Assembly: GCA_007922225.1 (NCBI GenBank)
Contig: ML679962.1
Coordinates: 36,533,863 to 36,597,862, forward strand
Reading direction: 5' to 3'
From: Emydura subglobosa
Taxonomy: Eukaryota > Chordata > Testudines > Chelidae
Length of the DNA: 64,000 nucleotides
The number at the start of each line of letters is the position of its first letter. Positions within the stretch are counted from its first letter, which is position 1. Both the position numbers and the translations under genes were made by a program. Under the pieces are notes generated by a model. It made no database searches, was not told the DNA's origin, and worked only from the letters and a program-made list of their open reading frames with translations. This document shows, piece by piece, positions 22,220 to 35,199 of the stretch.

Positions 22220-25200
22220 TGTCTCTCCTCAGAGTACATTCACACCAGTGTCATCCAAGTGTGCAGATCATTTATACTTGCTTTTGCTACAGGAAGTAGG
22301 AATGGCGTGGCCCTATTCTTAGTTTAACATCTAAAATGCTTTTTTCTTTTGTATCTGAAAAGTAATTTGTGGCTCAGATCCCCCCCGTTATTAGTTTGTA
22401 GCTATTGCTTTAATACCTTCTTCCTCTAACTGTGACTGTGTAAAACATCTATACTGGATATTACCCCAGCTGCATATTAATAATATTAACTGGCAACATG
22501 TAAAGGTTCTATCTGCAATACATCATTAAGTCCAATCAGGGAAATGGAATTGTACATTATAGAATTTCATAGGTACAGTTTTTTTGTAAGAGATCATTTA
22601 TACCCTGATAAACTTCTTTCTGTTGCTTTGTCAAAAGGGGTTTAAAGTTGAACGGTTAACTAATGTTAAAAATTCAGAACGATGGGGTGGTTTTTTGTTC
22701 TGCTGATCACCGATTATAATGAACAGTGGGTACACAGATCACATTGGGCTTTCCAGAACTCAGATTCCACTTGTGCCTATACATTTTGCCCTCCCATGAA
22801 ATGATTATTCCTAAGCATCACAGAGGAAGTGGCTTTTACTGTGATGTTTTGCAGGAAGGGAAAAAATGTGCCCCTTTTGTGTGAAACCATGCTGCAGCTA
22901 AGAGTTCAATGGGAACGCTGAGCGTATTAATTAGAGCTCATTGTAATGTAATTGACCAGTCTGATTTAAAATGCCTAGCAGAAACTGCTGTGTCCTCATA
23001 TGTTTCAGGAATTAACAAGTCTAGGGTACCCTGAACCCTAGAACTGCCATGTGGTTGAAATCAGTTAAACATCGGTCTATGTGCCTATTATACGCCTTTG
23101 TTGCACTGTTGGTCTTTTGTAGTTCCTGAATGTCAAGTCAAAAGAAGACCTCAGTCATTATTACACTGCGGGGGGGTTTCCACATGAACCGGAGAGGGAC
23201 TTGTTGAGAGAGCCTGGTTCTTGGGAATAGTTTTTCCTTCTTTGGGTTCAATCAGAGTGGGCCTGCAGGCTTGGCCGGCTCATTCTGCCCTTGGCACCGT
23301 TCCAAGAGTGATCTGACTAAGTGGCGCTCTCAGGAGCCGGAGGTTGAGGAGCTTGTCAGGAGCCACCCTAACTATACTTGGCCATTAGTGGCTCAGCAGG
23401 ACTCAGAGCTGAAACCAGGTTTTCCCTTTAATAGGTATGTTCCCCTGGGGTTTTTTCACCCTACCATCTCCTTCATATGAAGATGAAAATGCAGCTTTTC
23501 CCTCCTCCTTTAGTTAGTTAACAATCCAGTAGGTTTGCATAAGCTTTTTATTTTGTAATGTCCAGTAACCATCCCCCTTCTCCTGACTTCCGCCAGGGTG
23601 GACAGGAACACAGTTCTACGGGTAGGAACCCAAACCACATTTCAGTATGGTTCCTGCCAGCAAGGTGCTGGTGGTAGTCAAGGGCATCCAGGGGCGTGAC
23701 TGTCTGTGCCAGCCCAGAGAAGTCCACGCCACCAGGTCCCAGTCCAATGTGCAGCTCCTTGATCCACTTCTATCGTGTCAGCTCCACCACTGCGGATCTG
23801 CATGGTTCTTGCTGCCAGGTTAGTTCTGCCCCACCCCTACCCGTTGGGGCAGCATTAGGTCAGCTCTGTGCTGCTGTCCAGTTGGGCCTCGCTATGACTC
23901 TCTCTGCACAGGGTTCAAAACTTCCCGGTGGGGAACCTAGAGCAAAACAGGCCCCTTGGACAGCATCCCAGCTCCCCAGGACAGAGCTCCTGGTCTCTGC
24001 CACAGATCTCTCTGCCTTCTGTTGTTAAACTTGTATCCCATTCCAAACCAGAGTCCACTGCCTGTGAACTCAGGTGACCCACTTGTCTTGCACGATTCCT
24101 ATACCCTTTCCTGAGTACACTTATGACCTCTGATCAGTTATACAGTCAGAACACAGGCAAATTCCAACTAAAGCAACATAACCTAGCATGCGGAATTATG
24201 GGAAAGCAGCATTATAATTCATGTAAATTAGGCTGGCCAGAATTGGCTTTCCCCTTCTTCCCCTGGAGGATGAGGACTTCCATCCCTCTAAGCCTTCCAG
24301 CTGTGGGGTTTACTCCTCAGCTGCAATTAGATAGCCATACTGGCCTATAGAACTGTGTTCTAATATCCTATGCACTGTATGTGTGTTGTTCCAATTGGTC
24401 TTTGTGTATTGTTAAACTTACTGAACTTAACACCAAGGTTAAATCTTCCAGCAGTTTGGTTTCACTCATGCCATGAGCCCAGTTCTACATACATTGCATA
24501 TATCCCTGCTACCAGAATGTGGAAGAGTATTTCGGGTCCCTTTGCATGTGTTTCTCCTGTACTTTGTCTTCATTAGCTGTTGGCTGTTTCTGAGACTGGA
24601 AAAATGATCAGCTCCTGTTCATAAGTGCAGGAGCAATATGAATCAGCAGGGAGCTCTGATTTCATACACGCTGCATTAAAATTCTAAGAGCCACGTTGTC
24701 TGTGCCAAAGGTGCAATTTCTTATATAGCTTTAAATGCTATTTTGATTAATAAAACTTATCAATTCATAACAAGTCAAAATGGAGTTACAGCTCTGAAGG
24801 AAGGTATTGAAGGGCAGTAATTTTTTGCAAAAAATAAGACAGCAGATTTCAAGACTCTCCAGTTTACAGAAAATTTAAAGGGATTGCAAATTTGATACAT
24901 TTGATGCCGTGCACTTGGTTAAGCATAGTAATTATGGGTCAGGAAAGTAATCATCTTAGCTTCAAAAAGCTTAGACAATATACTATTTGAACTATGTATC
25001 TGAAGGCATGACATGGTCTGAATTTCAAAATAAAACTGGAAAGCAGGCAGACTTTTTTGCTACGTTTCTGGAGTCTGTTACTAAAGTATAAACAGGACAA
25101 CACTCTAATTGGTTAATTAACGTTATTTAACCAATTGTCCGGACTATATTTCCTGTGATGTTATTGAATTTTGGGTTGCTTAGGTGGTATAGAGAGTGAA

Positions 25201-25900
25201 AACTATGCATCGAGTTGTTCTTTTATTAATCAACACAGAATTTATTTACTTTCTATAATTTCTTATTTAACTTCCAAGATGATCAGGTTTGAGGGATTGG
25301 TTGTCTTACAAAGTTTAAAAACGAGTTTAATGTAGAATGTTCAACGTTATCACAAAGTGATCAGATGGCCCAATCAGAACACTAGTTAGTAGGGGTTGGA
25401 AATACCTTATTGGCACAGGTAAAAACAAGAGCTTGTTTTCAGTCTCTCTTTCCTTCTCTTGGTGGCAGATTAGGGTCAGGTATTAGGAAAAGCTCTTGGA
25501 AATAACCTCAGTGCACCTTGCAGATAACGTCAATCAGTGGGCTACATAGTGATAGATTTTTCCACATTGTGTTGTTATACTGTATATTATTAATTCATAA
25601 TGATTTTGATGGCATAGTAATTCCATGTTTCATTGCTTTGTTTGTTATTAAAAAATGGTATTATCGCCAGTAATGTTCCCAGAGCATTTAAATGATTCTG
25701 CTGATATTATCATGAAGTTAATGATCAACTGTAATTTCCTTGTTGAGGAATTGTTAGTTTATAGGAGCATACTTTCAATGCAGGTATTCAGAGTAGAAGA
25801 CACTATGTTCTTTAGCTGGTTCCATAAGTTCCATTAATGGAAACTGAAACTTTAAAATGACATTACCTACAGTGCTTTAAATATTCTTGTCTTAATGAGC
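22220..25900. other. Mostly unique sequence, no gene seen
   Basis: No exon is supported. 23560-24120 is GC-richer and holds a 110-codon chance frame; it could be retroelement (LTR) debris but I cannot match it. A perfect 10-bp inverted repeat sits at 25107-25136. The rest is AT-rich without recognisable repeats. Confidence 0.4.
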
Positions 25901-25904
25901 GCTT

Positions 25905-26210
25905 CTGTCTAGCAGAGAAAGGCATAACATGATCTAATGGCTGGATGTTGAAGCTAGACAAATTCAGGCTGGAAGTAAGGCCTACGTTTTTAACAGTGAG
26001 AGTAATTAACCATTAGAACAACTTACCAAAGGTCGTAGTAGATTCTCCATTGCCGGCAATTTTTAAATCAAGATGGACTGTTTTTCTAAAAAGTCTGCTC
26101 TAGGAACCATTTTGGGGAAGTTCTATGGCCTCTGCTATACAGAAGTTCAGACTAGCTGATCACAATGGTCCCTTCTGGCCTGGGAATCGCGGAATCTATA
26201 TAGTCTTTGT
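25905..26210 (+). mobile_element. CR1 LINE 3' end
   Basis: A long continuous match to the CR1 3' terminus: 'CTAGCAGAGAAAGGCATAACATGATC', 'GGCTGGATGTTGAAGCTAGACAAATTCAGGCTGG', 'AACAGTGAGAGTAATTAACCATTAGAACAA', 'GATTCTCCATTGCCGGCAATTTTTAAATCAAGATGGA' and the terminal 'TCAGACTAGCTGATCACAATGGTCCCTTCTGGCC'. It covers the last codons of ORF2 and the 3' UTR. Few differences from the family sequence as I recall it, so one of the younger copies here. Confidence 0.9.
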
Positions 26211-26926
26211 CAAGTACCCTGGAGCAAAAATAATTACTGATCTCCACTTAAAAAACACAAAAATGTGTCTCTTCTAGCCTGAGAACTAGTGTTAAGCCAG
26301 AAGTATTTAGATGAAGAATTTGAATGACTCTTTTTTGCATCTTTTATTCATTTATTAACATTTTTACCGCTCTACGAAAGAACGCTGCCCATCCAATGAT
26401 CTACCGTCTTCTAAAGATATGCTAATCGACAACCTGTCAGTTACCTCCAGATCAAATCAACCAACTCCATGGCAATATAAACAGAGCAAAGATCAGTTAT
26501 CTTCCTGAACAATCCCCACCAGCCTTAGCAATAGCCCATCTCCACATGGGCCAGGGAAAGGAAGAAAGGAAGTCTCTTTTTGGCACCGGTATAAGCCTTG
26601 CACGCAGTGCGCTTCAGGCTGATTTTTTTGCTTCTTCCTCTGAAGCATCTTTAGTTTGTTTTGATTATTATTTCCAGTTGGTTATTTTCTGGCTTTGGGG
26701 GGGTTTACGTGGGTTTTTTTCCCATGATGTCTTTTTTACAATTTTGTCATAGGTACCTACAACCCAAGATAGTCTTTTTTTTTCTTTTTCTTTTAACTTC
26801 ATTTTTTGTTAAAAATCTAAATTCAATTTTGAAAAAAAAATCTTTCCATCAGAGTGATGAACTCAATGGACGATTGATCTGGAATGGGAGTCTGCCAAGC
26901 TCATGTTCTCTGGGCACCCAGAACTA

Positions 26927-27046
26927 AAGTTTGTAAGCTCGTTGGGGGCAGAGACCGTGTGTTTGTGCAGCCCCTCACACGACGAGGTCTTGGCCCATGA
27001 CTGCGGCTGCTGGGCATTACAACAGCCCAAGCAGTTAATAATAATA
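26927..27046 (-). repeat. MIR-like SINE fragment
   Basis: 'TTTGTAAGCTCGTTGGGGGCAGAGACCGTGTGTTTGTGCAGCCCC' and 'CTTGGCCCATGACTGCGGCTGCTGGGC' followed by AATAATAATAA match the reverse of the reptile MIR-like SINE, with its AT-rich tail at the right. It abuts the palindromic repeat at 27048. Confidence 0.75.
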
Positions 27047-27047
27047 A

Positions 27048-27134
27048 GGGCCGAATCCTGTGTTGGTGTCAAATGAAGCACCTCTGCTCGAGTCAGTGGA
27101 GATGCGCCAGTTCACTCCAGCTGAGTGTTTGACC
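27048..27134. repeat. Short palindromic MITE
   Basis: GGGCCGAATCCTGTGTTGGTGTCAAATGA on the left and GCGCCAGTTCACTCCAGCTGAG on the right; same family as 6061 and 55098. Confidence 0.55.
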
Positions 27135-27490
27135 CAGTTGGGGTTTTAGATACTGAAGAAATACAGGAGAGGGGCCAGCTACTACCGGCTAATGCAAACG
27201 GTTCCCAGCATTCCTATCTGGGGTGCTTAATGGCCTATGTGATGGCGTATACAACCCCCCACAGTCAATACGGGATTAATGAGCTGTTGTGGGCCCAACC
27301 AATCCCGTCCTGTCTCCCCTATGAGCATGTCATCTTTGAAGGGAGGAGCTTAAAAGGGGAAAACATCATGGACCAGAGGTTGGGTGAATGCAAAGGCCAC
27401 ATCCCACCCCTAGGGGGAGCCCTGGTAAAGGAACACAATGACAGGGTAACATACAACAATCTTGTATGTTTGTGTTCACCGGTCACGTAA
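27125..27490 (+). CDS. Unidentified 121-codon frame
   Basis: An open frame of 121 codons of moderate composition, with no recognised domain, signal peptide or membrane segment. It overlaps the palindromic repeat at its start. A TTAAAAGGGGAAAA stretch near 27349-27362 looks like a terminal-repeat promoter, so the region may be a solo LTR and the frame incidental. Confidence 0.12.
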   Translation: MFDPVGVLDTEEIQERGQLLPANANGSQHSYLGCLMAYVMAYTTPHSQYGINELLWAQPIPSCLPYEHVIFEGRSLKGENIMDQRLGECKGHIPPLGGALVKEHNDRVTYNNLVCLCSPVT

Positions 27491-27589
27491 TTACCTCTTA
27501 TTCAGGTACGACCCAGAAGCTGTGACAGCAATAAGAGAATAATTCCAAATGTTTCGATTTGTGTAGTGGGCATAGAGTGATTTGAATTT

Positions 27590-27715
27590 TCTGCTAGTAT
27601 GTCTGAGATACTCTCAGACATATGCCAGCATTCATTTAGGCAGAGAGGGGAATTGAACCTGGTCTTCCACATCCCAGGGTGGGTGCTCTAATCACTGGGC
27701 TAAAAGTTATAAGGA
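27590..27715 (-). repeat. tRNA-like/MIR-like SINE fragment
   Basis: 'GGGGAATTGAACCTGGTCTTCCACATCCCAGGGTGGGTGCTCTAATCACTGGGCTAAAAGTTATAAGGA' matches a reptile SINE end in which a B-box-like GAACCTGG core is kept. A short inverted pair (TCTGAGATACTCTCAGACATA) lies at its left. Confidence 0.55.
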
Positions 27716-28059
27716 GGGAACCATTCATTTAATTAAGTTCCAGCTCTAAAACCTGCTTTATTTCACGCTTATCAATCAGATCCCCTTTCAAATAATAGAG
27801 ACCAGGTTAACCATACCATGGACTGCAGGAGATGTGTGTTTGCATAACCAACCAGGTAGTTCGCAGAAGTAAATATAACAGAGGAACGATAAGTTTCAGA
27901 ATAGAGATTCCTGTACAATAAAAATGTGGCTCACAAACAGTAATTCTAAAGCTAATTACCAAACAAGCAACACACATGCAGAAAATCAATATAGTAGGTG
28001 AATCCCCTTTTAATCTAAGAGATAAGGACATTTCCTTCTTTATGATCCTCAATACTTAC

Positions 28060-30575
28060 GGTGAGTGTGCACATAAAATAAATGAAAGCTCCGTAACAAC
28101 GCCAAATTCTTGGGTACACAGACACACATGCAACATCTATTTTTTAGGGATTGTGTCTTTTTATTTTGAAAACTTGGCCAGTCCAAATAGAAAAATGAGA
28201 ACCTTCTTCAATACAAACTACTGTTGCAAGTTACAAACCGTAAGGAGTAGCAAAAAGGAATATTTTCTGCATTAGTAGCTGCTCCTGACAACATCTATTT
28301 TCATACTAGTGCTTTGTTGAACCAGCAGTTTGGGTGAGAGTACTGGCAAATCACCTAAAATGGGGCCGCCCAGTGCTCTAATTGCTGCTAATAGGTAACT
28401 TCTTGAATTTTTGTTTTATTTCCTTCTTTCATTTAATTACCACCCTTCAGAGTCCATTCTGCCTCAGCCCATTGCTTTGCATAAAGAGTTCTCAGAGCAG
28501 CCAGCCACTAACAAAAGATCTGACCGGATGTGACCATTTCTGGAAGCTTTCTATTACATGTAAAACAAAAGAAAGTTACACTTTATACAAAGACCCCATT
28601 TATAAATGGTTCGTGAACGTTTAATAGATGTTTTAATCATGTGATAGCCATGAGTAGTATGTATGGTTATAAGCCTGGGCAGAGAGAGGGAATTCTGCTT
28701 TGTGGAAGCTGGTGGTATTTCTCATTTTGGTCTCATTCTAATTCAGAAGGAAAACCAAGCATTTTGAAATTCTCCTTGAAAAGGATTGGAGCCCCAGCTC
28801 TGGAGAAGTTCGCTTTCTAGAGTTGTGGACCCTCTAAGCTCTGGGAACCAAGGCTTCCAGGTTCTTGGCTCCCTGTCAGCCCACCAGGTGAGCTGACAAG
28901 GAGTTGGGCATGTGAGCAGGCAGGAAATGAGACACTTTTGAAACCTGCCTTCCAGGAAGGGCACCTTTGGACCTCTGCCTAGGTTCTCTGGGAACGTCAC
29001 CCAAATTGAAGCACTTCCATGGAATGTTTCGATTTTGACAAATTCTGACCCAAAAAAGTTTCATCGGAATTTTTCCAACTATTTCCTGAATGTAACCATG
29101 AGCCAAACCTTCTCTGACCAATTTTCAACTTCAGAGATTAGAGGCGTTCCATTAATTACATTAACCCTACTAACACCAACAATTATCTCCCAACCGAAAA
29201 TAACCGTCTATTTACACTCCAATTGAGAGTTAACCTAATTGGACTTTCAGGCTATCGATTAATCATTTATTACAAGATTTATTAACCCTTCATAAATGGA
29301 GCATTGGTGTACGCTGTGACCAAAAAGAAAGTTAAGGGAACAAATAAATAAAGGATAACTTTGAGGGGGTGATGTGGGTGACCTAGGAAAAGGATCTTTA
29401 AAAGAAAAGTGAAAAATGTGAGCCCCCAAGGTACTTTGGGTGAAATTCACCCCCCAGGTGCAGAATCCTCCAGAGACTTCAAAAAAGGACCTAAGATTGA
29501 TATCAGTGGTGCTAGGTGACTTTCCTGTAATGAGAATGGAGCTGTTGGCTGTGATTCTTTAGTTAACAATCCAAGATCTCTTCCATTTTAAATCCTATTT
29601 TTGCCCCTTGGATAAAAGAATGGACCTCCTTGAGTAGCTGCTAACTTGCTTTTAATACTAAGAGTGTCTTTGGCGCTACTACACTAACACAATCTGTCTC
29701 TTTCAAGAGTTACTATAGCAACTCCCCAGGATGGATTCCTCTGTTATCTGGTGTAAGTGAACTGGAAACAAGGGAGAATGCTGGAGTGGACTTGGAGAAG
29801 GCTGGGTGTTGCCTTCAGCACAGAGAGTGATCTCTAAAGAAGAGGAATTGTCTTCTGGAGCTCCAGTTGGAGCAGAAACGCCCTGCGAGGTATCTGGCTG
29901 AGTACATAGCTTGTAGGCAGACGATACAGTAGTTGCCAGAGACCCGCACCGCACCGTTTGCAGGCTGAGGATGGGGAGCTTGAGCCACTTGCGCGTAATC
30001 ATGTCATGATACGTTGGGTGGCCCCCAAAGCAATCGAATGGCAGTAGAGACATCAGCTGCTGTGCTAATAATAAAACAGAGAGAACTAAAATTGCCCAAG
30101 TCTGGAGATGCCAGCTGGGCAATAGGATTATTTTCACACACAATTTGAAAAGATCAATATTCACTGTTGGAGCTAAATTATAATAAACTTGATGTCATGT
30201 CTCATTAACAAACCTTTCCCTGCTGAGATTTCATATCCTGTATGGGGAGGAAATAGAGCAGGTACAGAGCTGCATCCATTTGTCATTTCATTCGCAGCTG
30301 CTCGTCTGCCATAGGGAAGGGCTGCTTCACAGCTGCTTTTGCCCATCGGGCCGTAGGTTCTAGCCAGTGAGAACCTCTGGCCACCTGGAGAGGGTGTGTT
30401 GCTGGGGAGGGAAGGCCAAATATACGCTGAACTGCCAACTGCGTCTTACACACATTCATTCAACGTAGTATTCCTCAAGCCAGTGAGTGGTCCTGTGGTA
30501 TCTCAGCAAGTCGGAAGGCAGAGACAAAAGACTGAGCGATGTAGCCTGGGATATTCAAAGAAGCCTAAGGGAGCT
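28060..30575. other. No gene seen; decayed repeat debris
   Basis: 28780-29060 contains 'GGGAACCAAGGCTTCCAG...CTCCCTGTCAGCCCACCAGGTGAGCTGAC' and 'AATGTTTCGATTTTGACAAATTCTGACC', which recall interspersed reptile repeats related to the hAT at 61569, but I cannot set boundaries. The remainder shows only short chance frames, the longest a 153-codon minus-strand frame at 29703-30164 with no known domain. Confidence 0.35.
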
Positions 30576-30577
30576 AT

Positions 30578-30688
30578 GGGTGGGATTTTGAAAAGCTCCT
30601 AAATGACTTTAAGAGCACACGTTGACCTGAATGTCACCGGGATGCGTGCCCCTAAATGATACTGAGGCTTTTGAAAATCCAACTCCCA
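30578..30688. repeat. Short palindromic MITE
   Basis: GGGTGGGATTTTGAAAAGCTCCTAA on the left and GGCTTTTGAAAATCCAACTCCC on the right are inverted copies around a centre rich in 'AGAGCACACGTT'-type motifs. This matches the common 'GATTTTCAAAAGCGCCTAA' self-complementary family. Confidence 0.7.
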
Positions 30689-30923
30689 TTGAAAGTCAAC
30701 AAGGTTTGCACAGTTAACTCCTCTGGGCTCCTCTGAAGCACTGAAAAGCATGGAGGCAGATCCTCAGTGGGTTTGAGTTGTCGTAACTCCATTGGAGCCA
30801 ATAGATCTGCTCGCTGGGGTAAACAGGCAGGTTGTAGCTTTAACACATTGCCTGGTTGAGGTGCAAACCTTAGGTTCCACCCAAGGGTGAACTCGTACCA
30901 GCTAACATATAAACATACAACTT

Positions 30924-30975
30924 GCCTTGTCCACACTAAGATTTTAAAACGTGTTAACTAACGGGTTAAAAATAC
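30924..30975 (+). repeat. MITE end fragment
   Basis: 'GCCTTGTCCACACTAAG' followed by 'TTTTAAAACGTGTTAACTAACGGGTTAAAA' recalls the left end of a GTCTACAC-type reptile MITE with GTTAACTAA motifs. The right end was not found. Confidence 0.45.
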
Positions 30976-33254
30976 AACTTTTTTTTTTCCCAAGGCCTCA
31001 ATTCCTTCAGAAACAAAAGAAACCAGAGTTTGGGGTTAAAATGCCCACAAGAACTGAAAATCTAAACTGGAAATATTTTTAATGGTATCTTGCCATGATT
31101 CTGAGGCAACAGAAACAAAAACACGCCGTTGAAGATGTATTCTCTTTATTTTTAGTACTCCGTCAGTACACACCTGTTGACTTACGGTGCTGCTTTCCAT
31201 TTCAGATGTCTCCAGGCATTTTAAAATGCTGAAAATCTACAAAAAACCTACCACAATTCATACAAAACTAATAACGTAAAGAAGCCACCACATCAGCCAA
31301 CAATTAACAAGTGAAAGAAAAATGATAACCCGACAGCTCCTTTCTCAGACCCTTCCGACCACAGGGATAGTCATTGACCGTCAGGTGACGAAGCAACACC
31401 CTGAGGTTTCCACGCTACATCCGGCAGACCAAGCCTCCCTAAATGCTTGGGGGATCGGAAAAAGATGGGCCAATCAGTGTGTGCTGGAGAAGATCAAATC
31501 TGGGCCGTCAGCCCAAGTGGAGAGTGTACTTGACAGTCAAGGACCCTTCATGGAAAATCCCTCACCTGCGGTCCCCCCAGAGCAGCTGGATGCTGCTGGG
31601 GAAAATTTTCTCCTAATAAATGAAATGGTTTTACTTGGAGTAAAGCTGAAAGGTTTTGAAGACTCCCATTGACTCTGATGGGCTTTGGAGCCAAAGCCCT
31701 CTTGCTTGGTTTTAAAACTGCATCCGTCTGAAAACTCTTCTCCCTCCCACTGTAACCAGCTGCTGAAGATCTCACAGTTGTTAGCAGTATCGTGACCATG
31801 TGCTCATCAGAGAACGGTTCTACTGGAACGTGAGCAGTCAGTCTGCTTGGGAGCTGTGACCTCTGATGCTGTCACCCCCGGGAACGGAAAATTTCCCTCC
31901 CTTTGCAGCATGAACTGCAGATGCCAGCCGGCTCCTTTACTTGCTTTCATTTTTGGATACCAGCCATTGGTTGCTTATCATCAATTCTGGTCTGACAGTG
32001 ATCCCTACAGCTGAGGTGCTGATTCTAATCCGCTGCTGCAGCCGGGTTTAAATCTTTATCTGCGATCGGTGAGTCTGAGCGCTGAGTGTGCAGAGCCGTT
32101 ATTAGATTATTAAATCAATGACACTCAGGTTATTAGTCACACTTATCTGCATTACCTGACACTGTAATGATGGTCTATTTTTACTTCCATCCTGCTAATG
32201 TCCCAGAGGTACTGAAATTATGACCAGAAAATTAATTTCTTTACATTTGGACAAGAAATAGAACTAAGGGGAATAATCCCGTATCGACACTATAAATCCT
32301 AACAGAGTTGTTTAGAAAAGCTATGGGTATAAAAAAAAAAAAAAGAGGGTCCATTTCATGTACCCACGTCTCCCTGTGGCGTGGTGCAAAATAATACACC
32401 TGTGGGTGTGTCTGGTGGTCAGAACTGGGCCAGACTATTTTAGCCTGTAATTCATTTTGAGCAATTAGGCACCCTGAGCTGGCTCTAATTATTTGACTAG
32501 AACTGCCGATATTGTCTCACCGAATCCTTCCATCAGGGATGTGCAACGGAGCCCGTCAGGCGTGCGGTGAACTCACGTGATCAGAAAAAGGACAGCACAT
32601 GGACAGATGCTGAGGATGTGCGTTGAAGAGCTGCTGCAGTGAATGCAAACGAACGAACATCCAGGCCCACAGGTGGAGTGCACCAAGTCGAAATGGATTT
32701 CCTTTAAAAACAAAACACAAAAAGGTGGTACACGGGGGCCTGATTTGAGAGTGGGAGAAGTTTTAAGAACATTTCTGCTATTTCTGCCCTGCACAGAGAA
32801 CCACCTTCTTTCGGTTAGGAGTAATACGAAAATATGGAAATAAAGACCAATAAAAGATAGGTAAGGGCCATATCCTCTGTCAGCTTAACTCCATTGAAAT
32901 CAAGGAGGAAGAGCAGAGAGTTCACCTTGGCATCTATTTTTGACCAAAGGCCTCAGAAATGGTGGCTCTCAGTAGTCCCCACAGGGGATTATGAGAGTTT
33001 GCCCTCTTCCATCCTCCCTCACAACCCTTCGGGACCTCCCAGCAGCTTCAGGAAATCTCCCCGTAGCCACTGCTTCTGGGATCTCAGCCGGGAGCTGTAG
33101 GATTGGTATAGAGAGCGCAGCACAACTACAATAGCGCAGAAGCAGAAGCTTAAAACCAAACGGCCCGGCTGGAACAGAGAGACTCCGCTGTTGGTACTTA
33201 CAGCGCTGCTCTCCCGCCAACTGATTTCCCAAGGCTTCCGTTTGCTCTTCTAAA

Positions 33255-33356
33255 AGAGCTGCTCTAGGAGTTCTTTGGGCAGAGTTGTGGCTTGTGTGAT
33301 ACAGGAGGCTGGCTAGATGAGCACGGTGCTTCTTTCTGGCCTTGGATCTATGAATC
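33255..33356 (+). mobile_element. CR1 LINE 3' tail, short
   Basis: 'GCTGCTCTAGGAGTTCTTTGGGC...TGTGATACAGGAGGCTGGCTAGATGAGCACGGTGCTTCTTTCTGGCCTTGGATCTATGAA' is the last 100 bases of CR1 with moderate decay. The terminal ATCTATGAATC remnant is kept. Confidence 0.8.
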
Positions 33357-34942
33357 CGCTGGCGCAGACACAGCTTCTCGGGGCAGAGAATGGTAAGATG
33401 AATATGACAAATGCTTCCCCGCAGACATAGACACAGTCACCTTTTTTCCCCCCCTGCAATTATTTGTAAGCTCTCTGAGTTTATCAATTGCCTGCCTGAG
33501 CCGTATAAGACCTAGTGCGGAAGCATAATTTGTTTTTAATGTATGTTTTAACAGCATGATTTGTTTCGTGTTTGCAATTAATTTCAAAGTAGGCACCAAG
33601 CGTTGATGCTCAGTGTGCCAGAGATTCAGCAGGAAGACTTCATGGGGCCCTTCGGCTGGGAAATTTGCACTTAAACTCAAATCTGACAATAACGGAGACA
33701 GAGGGACCGTGTGTGTCATTGACACGGGAGAGCTGCGTCGTGTGGAATGTGCCACTGACTAGACTTTGGAGTGGAATGATAATGGAACCAGTTGTTCGGG
33801 TGCAATTAAAACACAGAGGCGTGAACTCTCATGGAAACTCTTCACTCCAAGCTTAGTCCATTTTGGAAGTCACATCCTCCCTGATTCCGGCTTAATTTTC
33901 GCACGTTGGCAAGCCGACAATGTACACAGTAGTGGCCAAAGGGTTTGGAGATTTGATTAATTATCTGTTGATAAATGGTGACTATTCCAGGTACTGACAT
34001 TTTTAAAAGCAAATGTTGCACCAATTAAGGCTTTTTGCACCCCTCTTTACTACACCTACACACTAGTGCGGTACATCATGAGGTGTGCTATATTTAGAAA
34101 AAAACAACACAAATTGCCTTGGACACATTGGATCATAAATGCTTGAAGCCCATTATGGTCTATTATATGAAGCTATTGCAGCTTTTTGAATAAATCTACA
34201 GATTAAAGCTTCCTACATACACAGTAACTCAACAGGTCTGGCATGTCAATAAAGGTCCGTAGTAGTGTGTACAGTGACACAGGGTATCCGCCAAGGCCAG
34301 GTGTTAAAAGCAATTGCCTTTTACAAATTAACTTTGGAGAAGTGCAATGGGACTCCGAACACCCCAGGGATTCGGAGGTAGGCAGCAGTTTCCACTTTAA
34401 CTTAGTGCGACTTTGCAAGTTGCGGGATTTGCTACAGAATCGGGGACGTGACCCAGCCCCAAGTGTCTGCAGACTTGTCAGCCACTCGTAGATGGAGAAG
34501 CCAGCCGCTGACTAAAATGGACTGTTTCAGGAGACCTATCAGCCAGCTACAGAGGCAGGAGCTGGGTTGGGCCTTTTCCCACCCTCTGATTTTGGGAGGG
34601 AGGATGGTGGTGTGTCTTCTGGTCCTCTTCATAGCAGTGGGAGAGCTCTTCCCTTCAAGACTGTGTTGCTCTTGCTTGACTCTCGGGTTGTCGTTCAATC
34701 TGGGGTCAGTGAGTGAAATGGTACAATAAGCCAGGCAGAGCTTTGGAATGGATGTCTCTGAGCCATCCGGCTCCTTGAAAATTCAACCCTAGCTAACAAA
34801 GGTAGACAGCTTTGGAAAAGCCCTATCATTCATTAGGTCTTATAGGGAACATGCTGGCTAGTGTGTCCCCTAGCATCACTCCAGATCCTTATTGCTATAT
34901 GTATATAGCAAAAGAAAAGGGCTAGAGGCAATGGGGTAGGGT

Positions 34943-35190
34943 GGAGTGGTCTAGTGGCGAGGGCACTGAACTTGGATTCAGGAATCTTGAGTTTGGTTCC
35001 TGATGCTGTCCCTGGCCTGTGGTCCCTTTGTCACTTCATTCTCAGTGCCTCTGTCTCCCACCCCACCCTCTTGCATACTTAGGTGGAGCAGGGACTGTCC
35101 CTGACTGTGAATACGTGCAGCGCCTGGCACAAGGGTGTTCTGAGCTCAGTGGTGGCCTGGAGGTGGCGCTGTCACATGAGCAAACTATAA
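34943..35190 (+). repeat. tRNA-derived SINE
   Basis: The head has 'GTGGTCTAGTGGCGAGGGCACTGAACTTGGATTCAGGA' and 'GGTTCCTGATGCTG', corresponding to decayed pol III A and B boxes in a tRNA-like fold order. The tail has 'GGAGCAGGGACTGTCCCTGACTGTGAATACGTGCAGCGCCTGGCACAAGG', the conserved reptile SINE body. Reading frames across it are incidental. Confidence 0.65.
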
Positions 35191-35199
35191 AATACTCCC

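Noticed and set aside
23560..24120. Gypsy-type LTR
   Set aside because: GC-richer and vaguely familiar, but I could find no paired ends, TATA box or primer site to support it.
29703..30164. 153-codon minus-strand frame as a membrane protein
   Set aside because: The N-terminal hydrophobic stretch is short and the rest has no domain. No supporting splice sites or neighbours.
35150..35175. CTCF site at 'CCTGGAGGTGGCGCTGTC'
   Set aside because: Falls in the SINE tail and lacks the CCASYAG half of the motif.
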